Shown here: piece by piece, positions 34,847 to 44,313 of the stretch
Numbering within the stretch: the stretch's first letter is position 1
Layout: each line of letters opens with the position of its first letter
Assembly: GCF_001717955.1 (NCBI RefSeq)
Contig: NZ_CP014168.1
Location: 930,001 to 994,000 of the forward strand
Direction of reading: 5' to 3'
DNA from: Sphingomonas panacis
GTDB taxonomy: Bacteria; Pseudomonadota; Alphaproteobacteria; Sphingomonadales; Sphingomonadaceae
DNA length: 64,000 bases
The notes under the pieces: model-generated
Told to the model about the DNA's origin: nothing
What the model saw: only the letters and a program-made list of their open reading frames with translations
Databases searched by the model: none
Made by a program: the position numbers and the translations under genes

Positions 34847-35626
34847 TTATTCCGCAGCCTCGGCATAAGCATGCTCTTCGCGCAGCGCTTTGAACTCGGC
34901 GATACATTCGCGCATCGTAGCGATGATGTCGTACTGCGCCTTGGCGATGCGATCGGCTAGGCCGCCGACGCCGACCGCGAGCGGGATGCCGTGCAGCGTC
35001 TCCTCGAGCGGAATTGAGATCGATGAGACTTCCTTCATCGGCTTGTTCTTCAGGATCGCATAGCCCGTCTGCCGCGCCCAGCGGATGTCGCGCATCAACT
35101 CCTCGGAATCGAACCGGCGCCCCTCCGCGAGTTGATAGTAATTGGAATAGCGGCAGATCTTGTCGATCTCGCTGTCTTTCATCCGGCTCATCAGCGACAG
35201 GCCGCCGGCGGAGTCGACGAGCAGTCGCATGGTGCCGATCGGCGGCACGATCTTGAAATCATGTTCAGGCGCCCTGAGCAGGATATACTGAATGAACAGG
35301 TCGTTTTGCGTGCTCAGCCCGACGGTCTCGTCGGTTCGGCGCTGGATTTCCCCAACCAGCCAGCGATAACTTTCATCGGAATAGATGAAGCCCGGCAACC
35401 AACTGCCCAGCGCACCGACACGCATTGTCGGCAGATACGTGCGCGTTACGCGATTATAGTTGAGATAGCCCATGATGACCATGCTCTTGAGCAGGTTGGT
35501 CGCGCTAGACTGCGGGTAATCCAGGATCGTATAGACCTCATGCAGGCGCATGGGCCGGCGCTGTTCCGAGAAGAGCTCAAGAACCTGAAGGGTTCGCGAC
35601 GCCGATTTTACTGTCCGCCGGATCAT
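34847..35626 (-). CDS. IclR-family transcriptional regulator
   Basis: A 259-residue IclR-type regulator: an N-terminal winged helix (SASRTLQVLELFS, then DYPQSSATNLLKSMVIMGYL as recognition region) and a C-terminal ligand-binding domain with GLSTQND and VGVGGLADRI. AGGAGAG precedes the ATG. Genes on both sides are catabolic and divergent: the acyl-CoA ligase/thiolase pair on one side and the lactonase-monooxygenase operon on the other. Palindromes at 34827 and 35716 flank the gene. It is probably the local regulator of region B, answering to a pathway acid or CoA ester. Confidence 0.88.
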   Translation of the reverse strand: MIRRTVKSASRTLQVLELFSEQRRPMRLHEVYTILDYPQSSATNLLKSMVIMGYLNYNRVTRTYLPTMRVGALGSWLPGFIYSDESYRWLVGEIQRRTDETVGLSTQNDLFIQYILLRAPEHDFKIVPPIGTMRLLVDSAGGLSLMSRMKDSEIDKICRYSNYYQLAEGRRFDSEELMRDIRWARQTGYAILKNKPMKEVSSISIPLEETLHGIPLAVGVGGLADRIAKAQYDIIATMRECIAEFKALREEHAYAEAAE

Positions 35627-35715
35627 ATCTGCACTCTCCTGTCACGGGGTTTGCCCCTCTTTGGAGGTACGGGTGATACCAGACCGCATCGCGGATTGGG
35701 ATGGGGTCTCCCGAT

Positions 35716-35729
35716 ATCACACATGTGAT
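35716..35729. promoter_or_regulatory. perfect region-B palindrome between iclR and the acyl-CoA ligase
   Basis: ATCACACATGTGAT has perfect arms ATCACA/TGTGAT around CA. It sits in the 266-base divergent region (35627-35892), 90 bases from the IclR start. Lone TGTGAT half-sites follow near 35778. Confidence 0.55.
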
Positions 35730-35892
35730 GGTTTATCCTCATTTCTCCGAGGCATCCAGCGCACGCGGGACTATTCCGCCTGTGATATTCCCGCGTGGCA
35801 CCGGCGCGCCGATTGTGACAGCGGCGCTGCCACAGCATCTTGCTTGACCGGGCACGCGAACACCCGGAGCGCGATGAGGAGCCGAGACCAAC

Positions 35893-37533
35893 ATGCTGGG
35901 TCTGATGCAATACCCGTCCCTGACGATCGGATCGGTGATCGACTACGCCGCTCGCAATCACGGCTGCACTGAAATCGTGTCCCGCCACCCCACGAAAAGC
36001 CTTGAGCGATCGAACTGGACGCGCATACACGACCGCGCTCGCCGGATCGCCGCCGCACTCACCACGCTCGGTGCGCGGCATGGCGACCGGATCGCCAGTC
36101 TCGCTTGGAACCGCACGGCGCATGTCGAACTCTATTTCGGCGTCGCTGGCGGCGGCATGGTGCTGCACACGCTCAATCCGCGCCTGTTCGATGATCAGAT
36201 CGGCTATATCCTCAAGGAAGGCGGCGCCCGCATCCTGTGCGTCGACCCCGATCTGCTACCGCTCGCCGAACGCATCGTCGCGGCGCACATCGATCCGCTG
36301 AACGTGATCGTGCTGTGCTCGCGCGACGAAATCCCGGCGACCACGATCGCCGATCCCATCGCCTACGAAGACCTGCTCGTCGCCACCGAACCGCTGCCGG
36401 CATGGCCCGACTTCGACGAGCGGACCGCATCGGGCCTCTGCTACACTTCGGGCACGACCGGTAATCCCAAGGGCGTGCTCTACAGCCACCGCTCGACCGT
36501 GTTGCACGCCATGTCCTTGTGCGGCGCGGATTCGATGGCGCTGTCGTCACGCGACACCGCGTTGCTGCTGCCGCCGATGTTCCACGTCAATGCGTGGGGC
36601 GTACCCTATGCTGCGGCAATGTGCGGCGCCAAGTTGGTGCTGCCGGGGAGTGCGCTGGATGGTTCGTCGCTCAACGCACTGCTGCGCGACGAGGAGGTCA
36701 CCTTCTCGCTTGGCGTGCCGACGGTGTGGTTCAGCCTGCTCGATCATATCGAAGCGAACACCACGCTCGAAGAGCGCGCGGCGCTGCGCCTGGACCGTGT
36801 CTTCATGGGCGGTGCGGCGTGCCCGCGCGCGCTCGTCCAGCGGTTCCGCGATTTGCTCGGCGTCGACACGATGCAGGCCTGGGGCATGACCGAAACCAGC
36901 CCCGTCGTGGCCGTTTGCCGCCCGTCTGGCCGCCACCGCGATCTGCCGCCCGAGGAACAGCTTGATCTGCGCGCGAAGGCTGGGCGCTGCTTGTTCGGAT
37001 CCGAGGTCGGTATCGGTGCCGCCGACGGCGGCGTCACCGGCCCCGGCGCGGAAGCGATCGGCCCGCTGCTGGTGCGCGGGTTGTGGGTGGCGAGCGGATA
37101 TTTCGGCAAGGCGCTCGGATCGGCGCTCGATGCGGGCGGCTGGTTCGACAGCGGCGACGTCGCGCGCATCGACGCAGACGGTTTCATCCAGATCACCGAT
37201 CGTTCGAAGGACGTCATCAAGTCGGGCGGCGAGTGGATTTCGTCAATCGATCTGGAAAACGCCGCAGTGGCACATCCGGCAGTGAAGGAAGCTGCGGTCG
37301 TTGGCGTACCGCACCCGCGCTGGCAGGAGCGCCCGCTGATGCTGCTCCACCTCCATCCGGGGTGCAGCATTTCACCCGAGGAAATGCGCATCCACCTGAC
37401 CACCTATGTCGCGAAATGGTGGCTTCCCGACGAGATCATCCTAGTCGACGAATTGCCGCATACCGGTTCCGGCAAGCTGATGAAGGCGGAGTTGCGCCAG
37501 CGATATGCGGGCCGGCTCGAACACGCCCGCTAG
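35893..37533 (+). CDS. AMP-forming acyl-CoA synthetase (acid-CoA ligase)
   Basis: A 546-residue adenylate-forming ligase. The ATP loop [12 protein letters not shown] is at about residues 183-194. The later motifs [17 protein letters not shown] and [15 protein letters not shown], and the C-terminal catalytic Lys in [11 protein letters not shown], are intact. It activates a carboxylic acid through an acyl-AMP to the CoA thioester. It most resembles the medium/long-chain fatty acid ligase branch. GAGGAG precedes the ATG at a slightly long distance. It forms an operon with the thiolase at 37544, so it probably activates the hydroxy or keto acid left after ring opening. Confidence 0.92.
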   Translation: MLGLMQYPSLTIGSVIDYAARNHGCTEIVSRHPTKSLERSNWTRIHDRARRIAAALTTLGARHGDRIASLAWNRTAHVELYFGVAGGGMVLHTLNPRLFDDQIGYILKEGGARILCVDPDLLPLAERIVAAHIDPLNVIVLCSRDEIPATTIADPIAYEDLLVATEPLPAWPDFDERTASGLCYTSGTTGNPKGVLYSHRSTVLHAMSLCGADSMALSSRDTALLLPPMFHVNAWGVPYAAAMCGAKLVLPGSALDGSSLNALLRDEEVTFSLGVPTVWFSLLDHIEANTTLEERAALRLDRVFMGGAACPRALVQRFRDLLGVDTMQAWGMTETSPVVAVCRPSGRHRDLPPEEQLDLRAKAGRCLFGSEVGIGAADGGVTGPGAEAIGPLLVRGLWVASGYFGKALGSALDAGGWFDSGDVARIDADGFIQITDRSKDVIKSGGEWISSIDLENAAVAHPAVKEAAVVGVPHPRWQERPLMLLHLHPGCSISPEEMRIHLTTYVAKWWLPDEIILVDELPHTGSGKLMKAELRQRYAGRLEHAR

Positions 37534-37543
37534 GAGAGTTCTC

Positions 37544-38725
37544 GTGACCAACATCTATGCGGTCGCCGTCGCCCGTACCGCGATCGGCAGTTTCGGCGGC
37601 ACCCTCAAGGACCAGCGCCCGGGTGATCTCGGGGCGCATGTCGGCCGCGCGGCGATCGAACGCGCGGGCATTCCACCGGAACTCGTCGGCAATGTTGTTT
37701 TCGGCCATGTCATCCCGACCCATCCACGCGACCATTTCGTCGCGCGGATCGCCGGAGTCGGCGCGGGCGTACCGCTCGCGACACCGGCGCTTACCGTCAA
37801 CCGGCTCTGCGGTTCGGGTTTGCAGGCGATCCTGTCCGCCGCGCAATCGATCATGCTGGACGATTGCACGATAGCGCTGGCGGGCGGGACGGAAGTGATG
37901 AGCCGCGCGGCGCATTATCTGCCCGATCTGCGCTGGGGCAAGAAGATGGGCGACAGCACGATCATCGACGGCCTCAACGGCGCACTAACAGATCCGTTCA
38001 ACGAGATCCTGATGGGCGTGACCGCGGAGAACGTCGCGAAACGCTACGGTATTTCGCGGGAGCAGCAGGACGCGCTGGCACTGACCAGCCACCACCGCGC
38101 CACCCGCGCGATCGCGGAAGGATACTTCAGGGATCAGATCGCCCCGATCGAGATCGCCACGCGCCAAGGCAAGATCGCCTTCGACACCGACGAATATGTC
38201 CGCACCGGCGCGAAGCCCGGGGATTTTGATTCGCTTCGTCCCGTGTTCCAGCGCGACGGTGGCACCGTCACCGCCGGCAACGCATCGGGCATAAATGACG
38301 GTGCCGCCGCCGTGGTGCTGGCGAACGACGTGTCGGTGCGCGAGCTCGGCCTGACGCCGTTGGGGCGCCTTGTCGCTTACGGCCACGCCGGCGTTGACCC
38401 TGCGTACATGGGCATCGGTCCCGTTCCCGCCACGCGCAATGCGCTCGCTCGTGCCGGCCTCAAGATAGACGATCTCGACATCATCGAGGCGAATGAGGCG
38501 TTCGCGGCTCAGGCTTGCGCCGTCGCGGCGGAACTCGGCCTTGATCCCGACAAGGTAAACCCCAACGGCAGCGGCATTGCGCTCGGGCACCCCGTCGGGG
38601 CAACCGGCGCCATCATCACCGCCAAGTTGCTTTACGAATTGCGCCGGACAAACAAGCGTTACGGCCTGACCACGATGTGCATCGGAGGCGGCCAAGGCAT
38701 TGCGGCGATATGGGAACGAGCCTAA
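37544..38725 (+). CDS. acetyl-CoA C-acyltransferase (thiolase)
   Basis: A 393-residue thiolase with the nucleophile Cys near residue 88 ([12 protein letters not shown]), [19 protein letters not shown] and [10 protein letters not shown]. It is close in pattern to acetoacetyl-CoA/3-ketoacyl-CoA thiolases. Translation starts at the GTG at 37544 with the strong site GGAGAG just before it, ten bases after the ligase stop. It would perform the last cleavage of the region-B pathway. A terminator-like hairpin follows. Confidence 0.92.
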   Translation: MTNIYAVAVARTAIGSFGGTLKDQRPGDLGAHVGRAAIERAGIPPELVGNVVFGHVIPTHPRDHFVARIAGVGAGVPLATPALTVNRLCGSGLQAILSAAQSIMLDDCTIALAGGTEVMSRAAHYLPDLRWGKKMGDSTIIDGLNGALTDPFNEILMGVTAENVAKRYGISREQQDALALTSHHRATRAIAEGYFRDQIAPIEIATRQGKIAFDTDEYVRTGAKPGDFDSLRPVFQRDGGTVTAGNASGINDGAAAVVLANDVSVRELGLTPLGRLVAYGHAGVDPAYMGIGPVPATRNALARAGLKIDDLDIIEANEAFAAQACAVAAELGLDPDKVNPNGSGIALGHPVGATGAIITAKLLYELRRTNKRYGLTTMCIGGGQGIAAIWERA

Positions 38726-38782
38726 GCGCGGTCACCGCCGGGCGATCCGCCCCGAAGCACAGACAGAAAAATAGCAGGTTAG

Positions 38783-38815
38783 AGCCGTCCACCCGATGGT
38801 AGACGGCTGCTTTTT
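38783..38815 (+). terminator. Rho-independent terminator after the ligase-thiolase operon
   Basis: AGCCGTC (38783-38789) pairs with GACGGCT (38802-38808) and is followed by GC and five Ts. It lies 58 bases after the thiolase stop and marks the right edge of region B. Confidence 0.75.
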
Positions 38816-38866
38816 CCGCCTCGGCCCCAACGCGTGAATCACGACGCGGGGTAACGACCATGTGTC

Positions 38867-39619
38867 CTATTGCGCCGTCGAACCGCCATCTATCGCGATG
38901 CTGGCCCCAACGACGAAGCTGGATGCCGACGAACTGAGCCAAAGCACCGCATCGGCGATTTCGGTGGGCAGTCCAAACCTGCCGATCGGGTGGACCGCCG
39001 CCATAGCGGCGTGTAGCCCGGGAACCTCAAACAGGGGAGTGGACATGGGAGTCTCAATGACCCCCGGGCATACAGAGTTGATGCGGATGCCGCGCGTGGC
39101 GTATTCGAGCGCGGCCGTTTTCGTCAAGCCGACCACGGCGTGCTTCGAGGCAGAATAGACGGACAAGCTTGGCAGGCCGACCAGCCCCGCAGCGGATGCC
39201 GTGTTGACGATCGTTCCACCGCCCTGGCGCAGCATGACCGCGATCTGCGCGCGCATGCCATGAAAGACGCCCCAAAAGTTGACATCCATGACTTGTCGCG
39301 CGGATGCTTCATCAGATTCGGCCAGTTCGGCAGGTGTGCCACCAACGCCGGCATTGTTGTGCGCGCAATCCAGGCGACCGAACCGCTCGACGGTGGCAGC
39401 CACCGCCGCCGCCACGCTTGACCCGTCGGTTACGTCCACGGTCATGGTCGCGACCGCGCCGCCGATCTCCTCGATCAGGCCGGCGGTTTCCATAAGACCG
39501 CTCTCGTTCATATCGACGATCATCACGCTAGCTCCGGCGCGCGCAAAAGCGCACGCGCTCGCGCGCCCGATACCGCTGCCGGCCCCGGTGATGAACGCTA
39601 CCTTGCCTGCAATATCCAT
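38867..39619 (-). CDS. short-chain dehydrogenase/reductase
   Basis: A 250-residue classical SDR: TGAGSGIG near residue 12, HNNAGVGG, the Ser in NTASAAGL, VYSASKHA with the catalytic Tyr and Lys, and the ending IAIDGGSTAQ. The ATG at 39619 follows AGAGAGG and gives the usual MDIAGKVAFITG start. It lies 100 bases downstream of the TonB receptor on the same strand and is less GC-rich than the genes to its left, like region A. The substrate is unknown. Confidence 0.9.
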   Translation of the reverse strand: MDIAGKVAFITGAGSGIGRASACAFARAGASVMIVDMNESGLMETAGLIEEIGGAVATMTVDVTDGSSVAAAVAATVERFGRLDCAHNNAGVGGTPAELAESDEASARQVMDVNFWGVFHGMRAQIAVMLRQGGGTIVNTASAAGLVGLPSLSVYSASKHAVVGLTKTAALEYATRGIRINSVCPGVIETPMSTPLFEVPGLHAAMAAVHPIGRFGLPTEIADAVLWLSSSASSFVVGASIAIDGGSTAQ

Positions 39620-39719
39620 GGTCTTATCCTCTCTCATTTTGTATCAACTTTGCCGGGCTGTTCATGCCGGTGCGATCGTTCCGGGGGCCAGACCGATCGG
39701 GTACTGGCCCTTGGGGGCG

Positions 39720-42044
39720 CTACCATTTGACGCTGAAGGTCACGCCATAGGTGATCGGCTTGGCAGCCTGCCGGTAGGTGGTGTCGAGGCCGCGAAAGAG
39801 GCCCTGAATATAATATTTGTTGGTCAGGTTGTGGACCCAGCCCTGAAGGCGCCAGGAGTCGTCGCTAGCCGCGACGCCGAAACGCGCATCCAGCACAACA
39901 TAGGATGGAATCGTGTAGGTCGGATCGACAGGAACGTTCGTTTCATTGAAGAAGGTGGCGTTGGTAGTCGATTGGAACCGGCTACTGAGACCCACGAACA
40001 ATCCGTGCCGCTGCCCGGCAGCCCAATTATACTGGACATCGCCCACCCCCGTCCAGCGGGGCGTGTTGGGGAAGGCTGAACCGGCATAATTCTCCAGTGC
40101 GGGAGAGGCATAGCCGAACCCGGTAAACTCGCGGATGCGGCTGTTCACATAGCTTCCGCCCAGGGTAACATCGAGGCCACGGAAGGGTCGTGCCGTGAGG
40201 TCCGCCTCGATACCCCAAATGCGCGATTTCGGGATGTTGACGAGGGCTTCGATCAAACCAAAGGGCACGACATTAATGCGGCCACGCAGTTGCTTGTTGT
40301 CATAGTCATAATAGAAGGCGGCAGCGTTGAGTTGCACTTTGCGCCCGAACAGCGGCGTCTTGAAACCGACCTCATAGGCCAGCAGGCTCTCCTGCGTGAT
40401 CGGCGCCAACTGAGCGCTATTGGCGGCGACCAGCGCGGGAAAGCCGCCCGACTTGTACCCGCGTCCGACACTTGCATAGAGGAGCGTGCCAGTATCGAAC
40501 TTGTAATTGACAGCGGCTCGCCACGACACATTATCCTGCTTCAGCGAAGAGGTCGTAACTGCGGGAAGGCCCGTTGCCGCGTTCAGCGTCACGCAGCCCA
40601 AAGGCGGGATCGTTACACTCGTACCGGTGAACGTCGATGACAGGAACGAGAAGATTCGCGAAAGCGAACCGTCAGTGTCGTAGGCGCAATTAGTGTAGCG
40701 GTTATTGCTGTTCGTGTAGCGTACACCACCGGTCACGGAAAGTCTGCTGGTGAGCGCGATATCCGCATTGGCGAAAATGCCGTAGGTTTCGATTTTATTA
40801 CTGCTAACGCTGGTTACGCCTTTGAACGGCGGCAGGAACGGCACGATCAAGGTGTTGCTCTGCTCTGGGTTACCAAAGAAGTTGCGTTCGGCCGTTTTGG
40901 CTGTGGAATAATTCCCACCGACGATCCACTTGAGGCTACCGTTATGGCCAGTTGCGCGTAGCTCTTGCGAAAAGGAATCAATAGAACCGGTATCGCGCTC
41001 AGCGAGCAACTGGTGCGCCGTCCCGTCGACGTCACTCAGCCGGTCTTCGGTAAAGCGCTGATAGGCTGAAATGGAAATCAGGTTCAGGTTATCGCTCGCC
41101 TCGAAATCCAACCGGGCCGAAGCCTGGTACAGATTGTCATTCAGCTTAAACTGCTTGCCAGCGTCCCAATCTGCGAGGCGGGCGTCGTTGCGCGTCACCA
41201 AACTGTCGGACAGACCAGGCGCAACGCGAGCCGGATTGACAGGATCGATTTTGATCAGCTGGCCCGCCAGAGTGTCTGAGCCGTCATGCGCGGCAGAGAA
41301 GCTGAAGACGGCCGTCAGACGATCGGTCGGCGCCCAATCCAACAATAGCCGAGCCGATATCTGGTTCGCATCGCCAAGCGAGTCATTCCTGGTTACACTT
41401 CGCTGCCATGCGCCGCCCTGGGCCGTGCGGAAGCTGAGTCGCGCACCCAGCGTGGAGGTGACCGGCCCGCTGAGATAGCCGCTAAGGTCCACTGCGGCGA
41501 AGCGCGCGAAGCCGAGTTCGCCGCCTGCTTCCCAATGATCGCCCGGCTTGGCCGCGATATAATTGATCGCGCCCCCCGTGGAGTTTTGGCCATAAAGCGT
41601 CCCCTGCGGCCCCTTCAGCACTTCTACGCGCGCGACATCAAGCGGTGGAAACTCAGTCATCACCGGGAAGGCAAGTGGGACTTCGTCGACATACACGCTG
41701 ACGGCAGGACTAGCGGCTAATGCCGACTCATAAAATCCGACGCCCCGAAGGGTGTAGACAGGTGTGTTGGCGAAGCTCGGGGTAAATATCAGGCCTGGAA
41801 CAACCTTGACCAGGTCAGCCGTGGACGTGATACCTTTCTTTGACAACTGATCGCCGGTCGTGACCGAGATCGAGATCGGAATGTCGTTCGCCTTTTCGGA
41901 ACGACGTTGCGCCGTTACCACGATATCCTGGATTTGAACGTCTTGCTGGTCTGCGCCGGCGGAGCCGCCACCTTCAGCTGCCCACGCGCTCGAGGGGAGC
42001 AGACAAGCCGTGACGGCAATGACGGACACTAACGAACTGCGCAT
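39720..42044 (-). CDS. TonB-dependent outer-membrane receptor
   Basis: A 774-residue receptor with a signal peptide (MRSSLVSVIAVTACLLPSSAWA), a TonB-box-like DIVVTAQRR, a plug domain through VEVLKGPQGTLYGQNSTGG and a long barrel that ends TYGVTFSVKW. It belongs to the large sphingomonad group of substrate-uptake receptors and not obviously to an iron system. With the P450 and the SDR beside it, it may import the hydrophobic substrate of region A. A weak copy of the region-A motif lies about 130 bases upstream. Confidence 0.9.
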   Translation of the reverse strand: MRSSLVSVIAVTACLLPSSAWAAEGGGSAGADQQDVQIQDIVVTAQRRSEKANDIPISISVTTGDQLSKKGITSTADLVKVVPGLIFTPSFANTPVYTLRGVGFYESALAASPAVSVYVDEVPLAFPVMTEFPPLDVARVEVLKGPQGTLYGQNSTGGAINYIAAKPGDHWEAGGELGFARFAAVDLSGYLSGPVTSTLGARLSFRTAQGGAWQRSVTRNDSLGDANQISARLLLDWAPTDRLTAVFSFSAAHDGSDTLAGQLIKIDPVNPARVAPGLSDSLVTRNDARLADWDAGKQFKLNDNLYQASARLDFEASDNLNLISISAYQRFTEDRLSDVDGTAHQLLAERDTGSIDSFSQELRATGHNGSLKWIVGGNYSTAKTAERNFFGNPEQSNTLIVPFLPPFKGVTSVSSNKIETYGIFANADIALTSRLSVTGGVRYTNSNNRYTNCAYDTDGSLSRIFSFLSSTFTGTSVTIPPLGCVTLNAATGLPAVTTSSLKQDNVSWRAAVNYKFDTGTLLYASVGRGYKSGGFPALVAANSAQLAPITQESLLAYEVGFKTPLFGRKVQLNAAAFYYDYDNKQLRGRINVVPFGLIEALVNIPKSRIWGIEADLTARPFRGLDVTLGGSYVNSRIREFTGFGYASPALENYAGSAFPNTPRWTGVGDVQYNWAAGQRHGLFVGLSSRFQSTTNATFFNETNVPVDPTYTIPSYVVLDARFGVAASDDSWRLQGWVHNLTNKYYIQGLFRGLDTTYRQAAKPITYGVTFSVKW

Positions 42045-42171
42045 TTCAGCACTCCCCTAAAATTTGATTTGGGAGCCGTTTCTCCGTCCGGTTTATGACC
42101 GCGTATCGCCGTCGGCAGCGATCGAGATCCATAAACACCCGAAACGGAGCCGCGGCTCCACGCACTAATTA

Positions 42172-42187
42172 TCTGGTTAGTTTGTAT
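42172..42187. promoter_or_regulatory. weak copy of the AT-rich region-A motif
   Basis: TCTGGTTAGTTTGTAT shares GGTTAGT with the motif but little else. It is upstream of the TonB receptor start at 42044. Preceding bases CTAATTA add to the AT-rich character. Confidence 0.25.
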
Positions 42188-42832
42188 CGGTCAACTGAGC
42201 GACTGACCTGCTAAAAGCGAATATGACGCATGTCGCGCTGCGCGCCCACTCAGCCGCCTTTCGCCAGCCGACGATGGTCCCCGAAGTTTCGAACCGACCA
42301 ACTTGGGACCGTGGGTAAGATGCGGATCGTGCATCGGCTTTGAAGTGTCGAAACGATTAGCGCTCCAGACGCGCCGTCGCAGATTTGGCTGGCGTTGGCG
42401 GCAGAACGATTTGTTCCGTATTGGCAGATCACCGTCGGCGCGATGGCTGAATATCGCGGCGGATGACGGCGCATGATCACGCGGCATATTCTGATACATG
42501 GCCAGCATGGCATCGCGAACGTCGTTCGCGGTTCCGACAGTGCCGCGCAGTACCCCGCCGGATTCCCCGAAGTTCCGCGCCCAACAGGCGATCCTGTCTG
42601 ACGGTGCCAGGTTGTTGGTTCCGCGTTGCGCTCGCTTGGGCGACGCCGATGGCAAATCCACCCGATATTAAGGGATTGAAGTCGGAGTTCGTGGTCTCGA
42701 CTGAGCATCGCCATGGTGCCCGATCGGTACAATGTACGCCGCTTTACCCGCACCCCGTCCGCGGGTAGGATAGCCCCCGAAGTCGCGCAGGAGGTCCCAG
42801 ACCCTGCATCCGTGGGTTCGGCTCGACCCCGC

Positions 42833-42863
42833 CCCGGGCTGCGATCAACTGATCGCACCCGGG
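42833..42863 (-). terminator. hairpin downstream of the P450 gene
   Basis: CCCGGG-CT-GCGATC pairs with GATCGCA-CCCGGG over a short loop, with one bulge. It lies about 95 bases past the P450 stop on the minus strand. There is no T-run, so it may be a transcript-end structure rather than a full terminator. Confidence 0.35.
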
Positions 42864-42958
42864 TGAAGCGAAACGGCTATCGCAAGAAGTGAAGGGATTC
42901 TCCGCGTTTCATAATCCCTTGTAACCAAATAGCGGCCTCTGAATGCCGAGCGATCAAT

Positions 42959-44260
42959 TTACGTCAACTTGTACCGGATCGGGATGGATTTGGGGCCTGA
43001 GACGAAATTGGATTTGGTGCGAGTTGGCACTCCAGACAATTCCATGGATTCCAGCCTTGGCAGCAACTCCTCCATGAATATTTTTATTTCGAGCCTGCCG
43101 AGATGCTGCCCCAGGCACATATGCGGGCCATAACCGAACGCAATCTGCTTATTCGGTCGGCGGGTTACGTCGAATTCGTAAGGAGCCGTAAATACGCCTT
43201 CGTCACGGTTGCCAGAGTGATAGCAGAGCATGAGCCAGTCCCCCTCGGAAACCTTCTGCCCCGCAACCTCAGTGTCAGCCATGGCAGTTCGCATGAAATG
43301 TTTGACCGGCGTGACCCAGCGTATCGCTTCTTCAACATAACTGGCTACAAGCTTGGGATCTTGCTTCAGCTTGGCTACCTGATCCGGCCGCTCGGCCAAG
43401 GCCCAAACACCACCTGCAGTGACATTCGCCGTGGTGTCGTGACCCGCGGCGGCCACCAGGCCAAAATACGAGAATAATTCATAGTCTGGTAAAAGCTCGC
43501 CATCGATTCGAGCATTTGCCAGAACCGACGCGAAATCGTCTCGAGGATTACGTCGGCGGTCTATAGTCATATCAGCGAAATAGGCACGCAGTTCTGCGAG
43601 CGTCTCTGTGAGATCCTTGATGCGTTGCGCCTCAGACACTTGCGCGCCCGCACGGTTAACGTCCGGATCGGTTGTCCCGAACGCTTCCTGCGTCAGCCGC
43701 AGCATCAGAGGCTCGTCTTCCTCTGGCACACCCAGGATCTCCATGACCACTCGTAATGGATAGAGAAACGCAATGTCCCGGGCGAAATCACATTCGCCGT
43801 CGCGCTCAGCGAGTCTGCCAACGAATTCGCGGGCAATCTCGCGGATACGGCCGCTGCGCTCGGTGATCTTTGCTGGCGTCATCGCCAACTGGGCTATCGC
43901 GCGGTACTTCGCGTGATCCGGATTATCCATGCGCGTCAGGTTCCGGCTCAGATTGGGCGATCCGCCGGTAATCGCTTTGATGCTGCGCTCAGCCTCCTGA
44001 CTGATGACCGTAACTGAACGGTCCTCGTTGTGGAACAGATCGGGCGCGCGCTCCACCGCAAGGATATCTGAATGGCGCGTAACTGCCCAGAATTCATCAT
44101 AACCCTGAGGCTGCACTTTTGTGAATGGCGCCTCCCGCCGCAACCAAGCCAAGGCCGTATCGACCTGTTCCAGATCACCATAGGCGCCGGGGTCAACAAG
44201 CGCATTCGCGACATTCTGTGAGACTGCCACACCGCTCTCCTCTGTAAACGCGTCGATCAT
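42959..44260 (-). CDS. cytochrome P450
   Basis: A soluble bacterial P450 of about 433 residues. The I-helix has AAGHDTTAN, the K-helix has EEAIRW (ExxR), and the heme loop FGYGPHMCLGQHLG carries the proximal Cys near residue 382. It would hydroxylate a hydrophobic substrate using O2 and electrons from a ferredoxin system, which is not encoded in this window. The sequence style resembles class I P450s of terpene and steroid catabolism. The ATG at 44260 has GCGAGG at good distance; another ATG lies three codons upstream. Its promoter carries a region-A type motif, suggesting co-regulation. Confidence 0.92.
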   Translation of the reverse strand: MIDAFTEESGVAVSQNVANALVDPGAYGDLEQVDTALAWLRREAPFTKVQPQGYDEFWAVTRHSDILAVERAPDLFHNEDRSVTVISQEAERSIKAITGGSPNLSRNLTRMDNPDHAKYRAIAQLAMTPAKITERSGRIREIAREFVGRLAERDGECDFARDIAFLYPLRVVMEILGVPEEDEPLMLRLTQEAFGTTDPDVNRAGAQVSEAQRIKDLTETLAELRAYFADMTIDRRRNPRDDFASVLANARIDGELLPDYELFSYFGLVAAAGHDTTANVTAGGVWALAERPDQVAKLKQDPKLVASYVEEAIRWVTPVKHFMRTAMADTEVAGQKVSEGDWLMLCYHSGNRDEGVFTAPYEFDVTRRPNKQIAFGYGPHMCLGQHLGRLEIKIFMEELLPRLESMELSGVPTRTKSNFVSGPKSIPIRYKLT

Positions 44261-44297
44261 ATGTTTCATCCTCGCTAGAATCTCATGTTCGGCGAGT

Positions 44298-44313
44298 CAA
44301 TCAAATAACCAAT
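44298..44313. promoter_or_regulatory. AT-rich region-A motif upstream of the P450
   Basis: On the minus strand this reads ATTGGTTATTTGATTG, matching copy 2 (1916-1931) at eleven of sixteen positions. It is 38 bases upstream of the P450 start. Confidence 0.45.

Larger units (their letters stand above)
42045..42958. other. 914-base stretch without a convincing gene
   Basis: No frame shows a known family or a ribosome site. Long overlapping open frames on the minus strand (42191-42661 and 42250-42858) have arginine- and serine-rich content typical of non-coding GC-rich DNA. A degraded gene is possible. The right end has a hairpin, listed separately. Confidence 0.5.

Noticed and set aside
42250..42858. 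Minus-strand open frames in the empty stretch before the P450
   Set aside because: Two overlapping frames of similar length, Arg/Ser-rich, with no ribosome site. One phrase vaguely recalls a luciferase-type monooxygenase tail, but too weakly to report.
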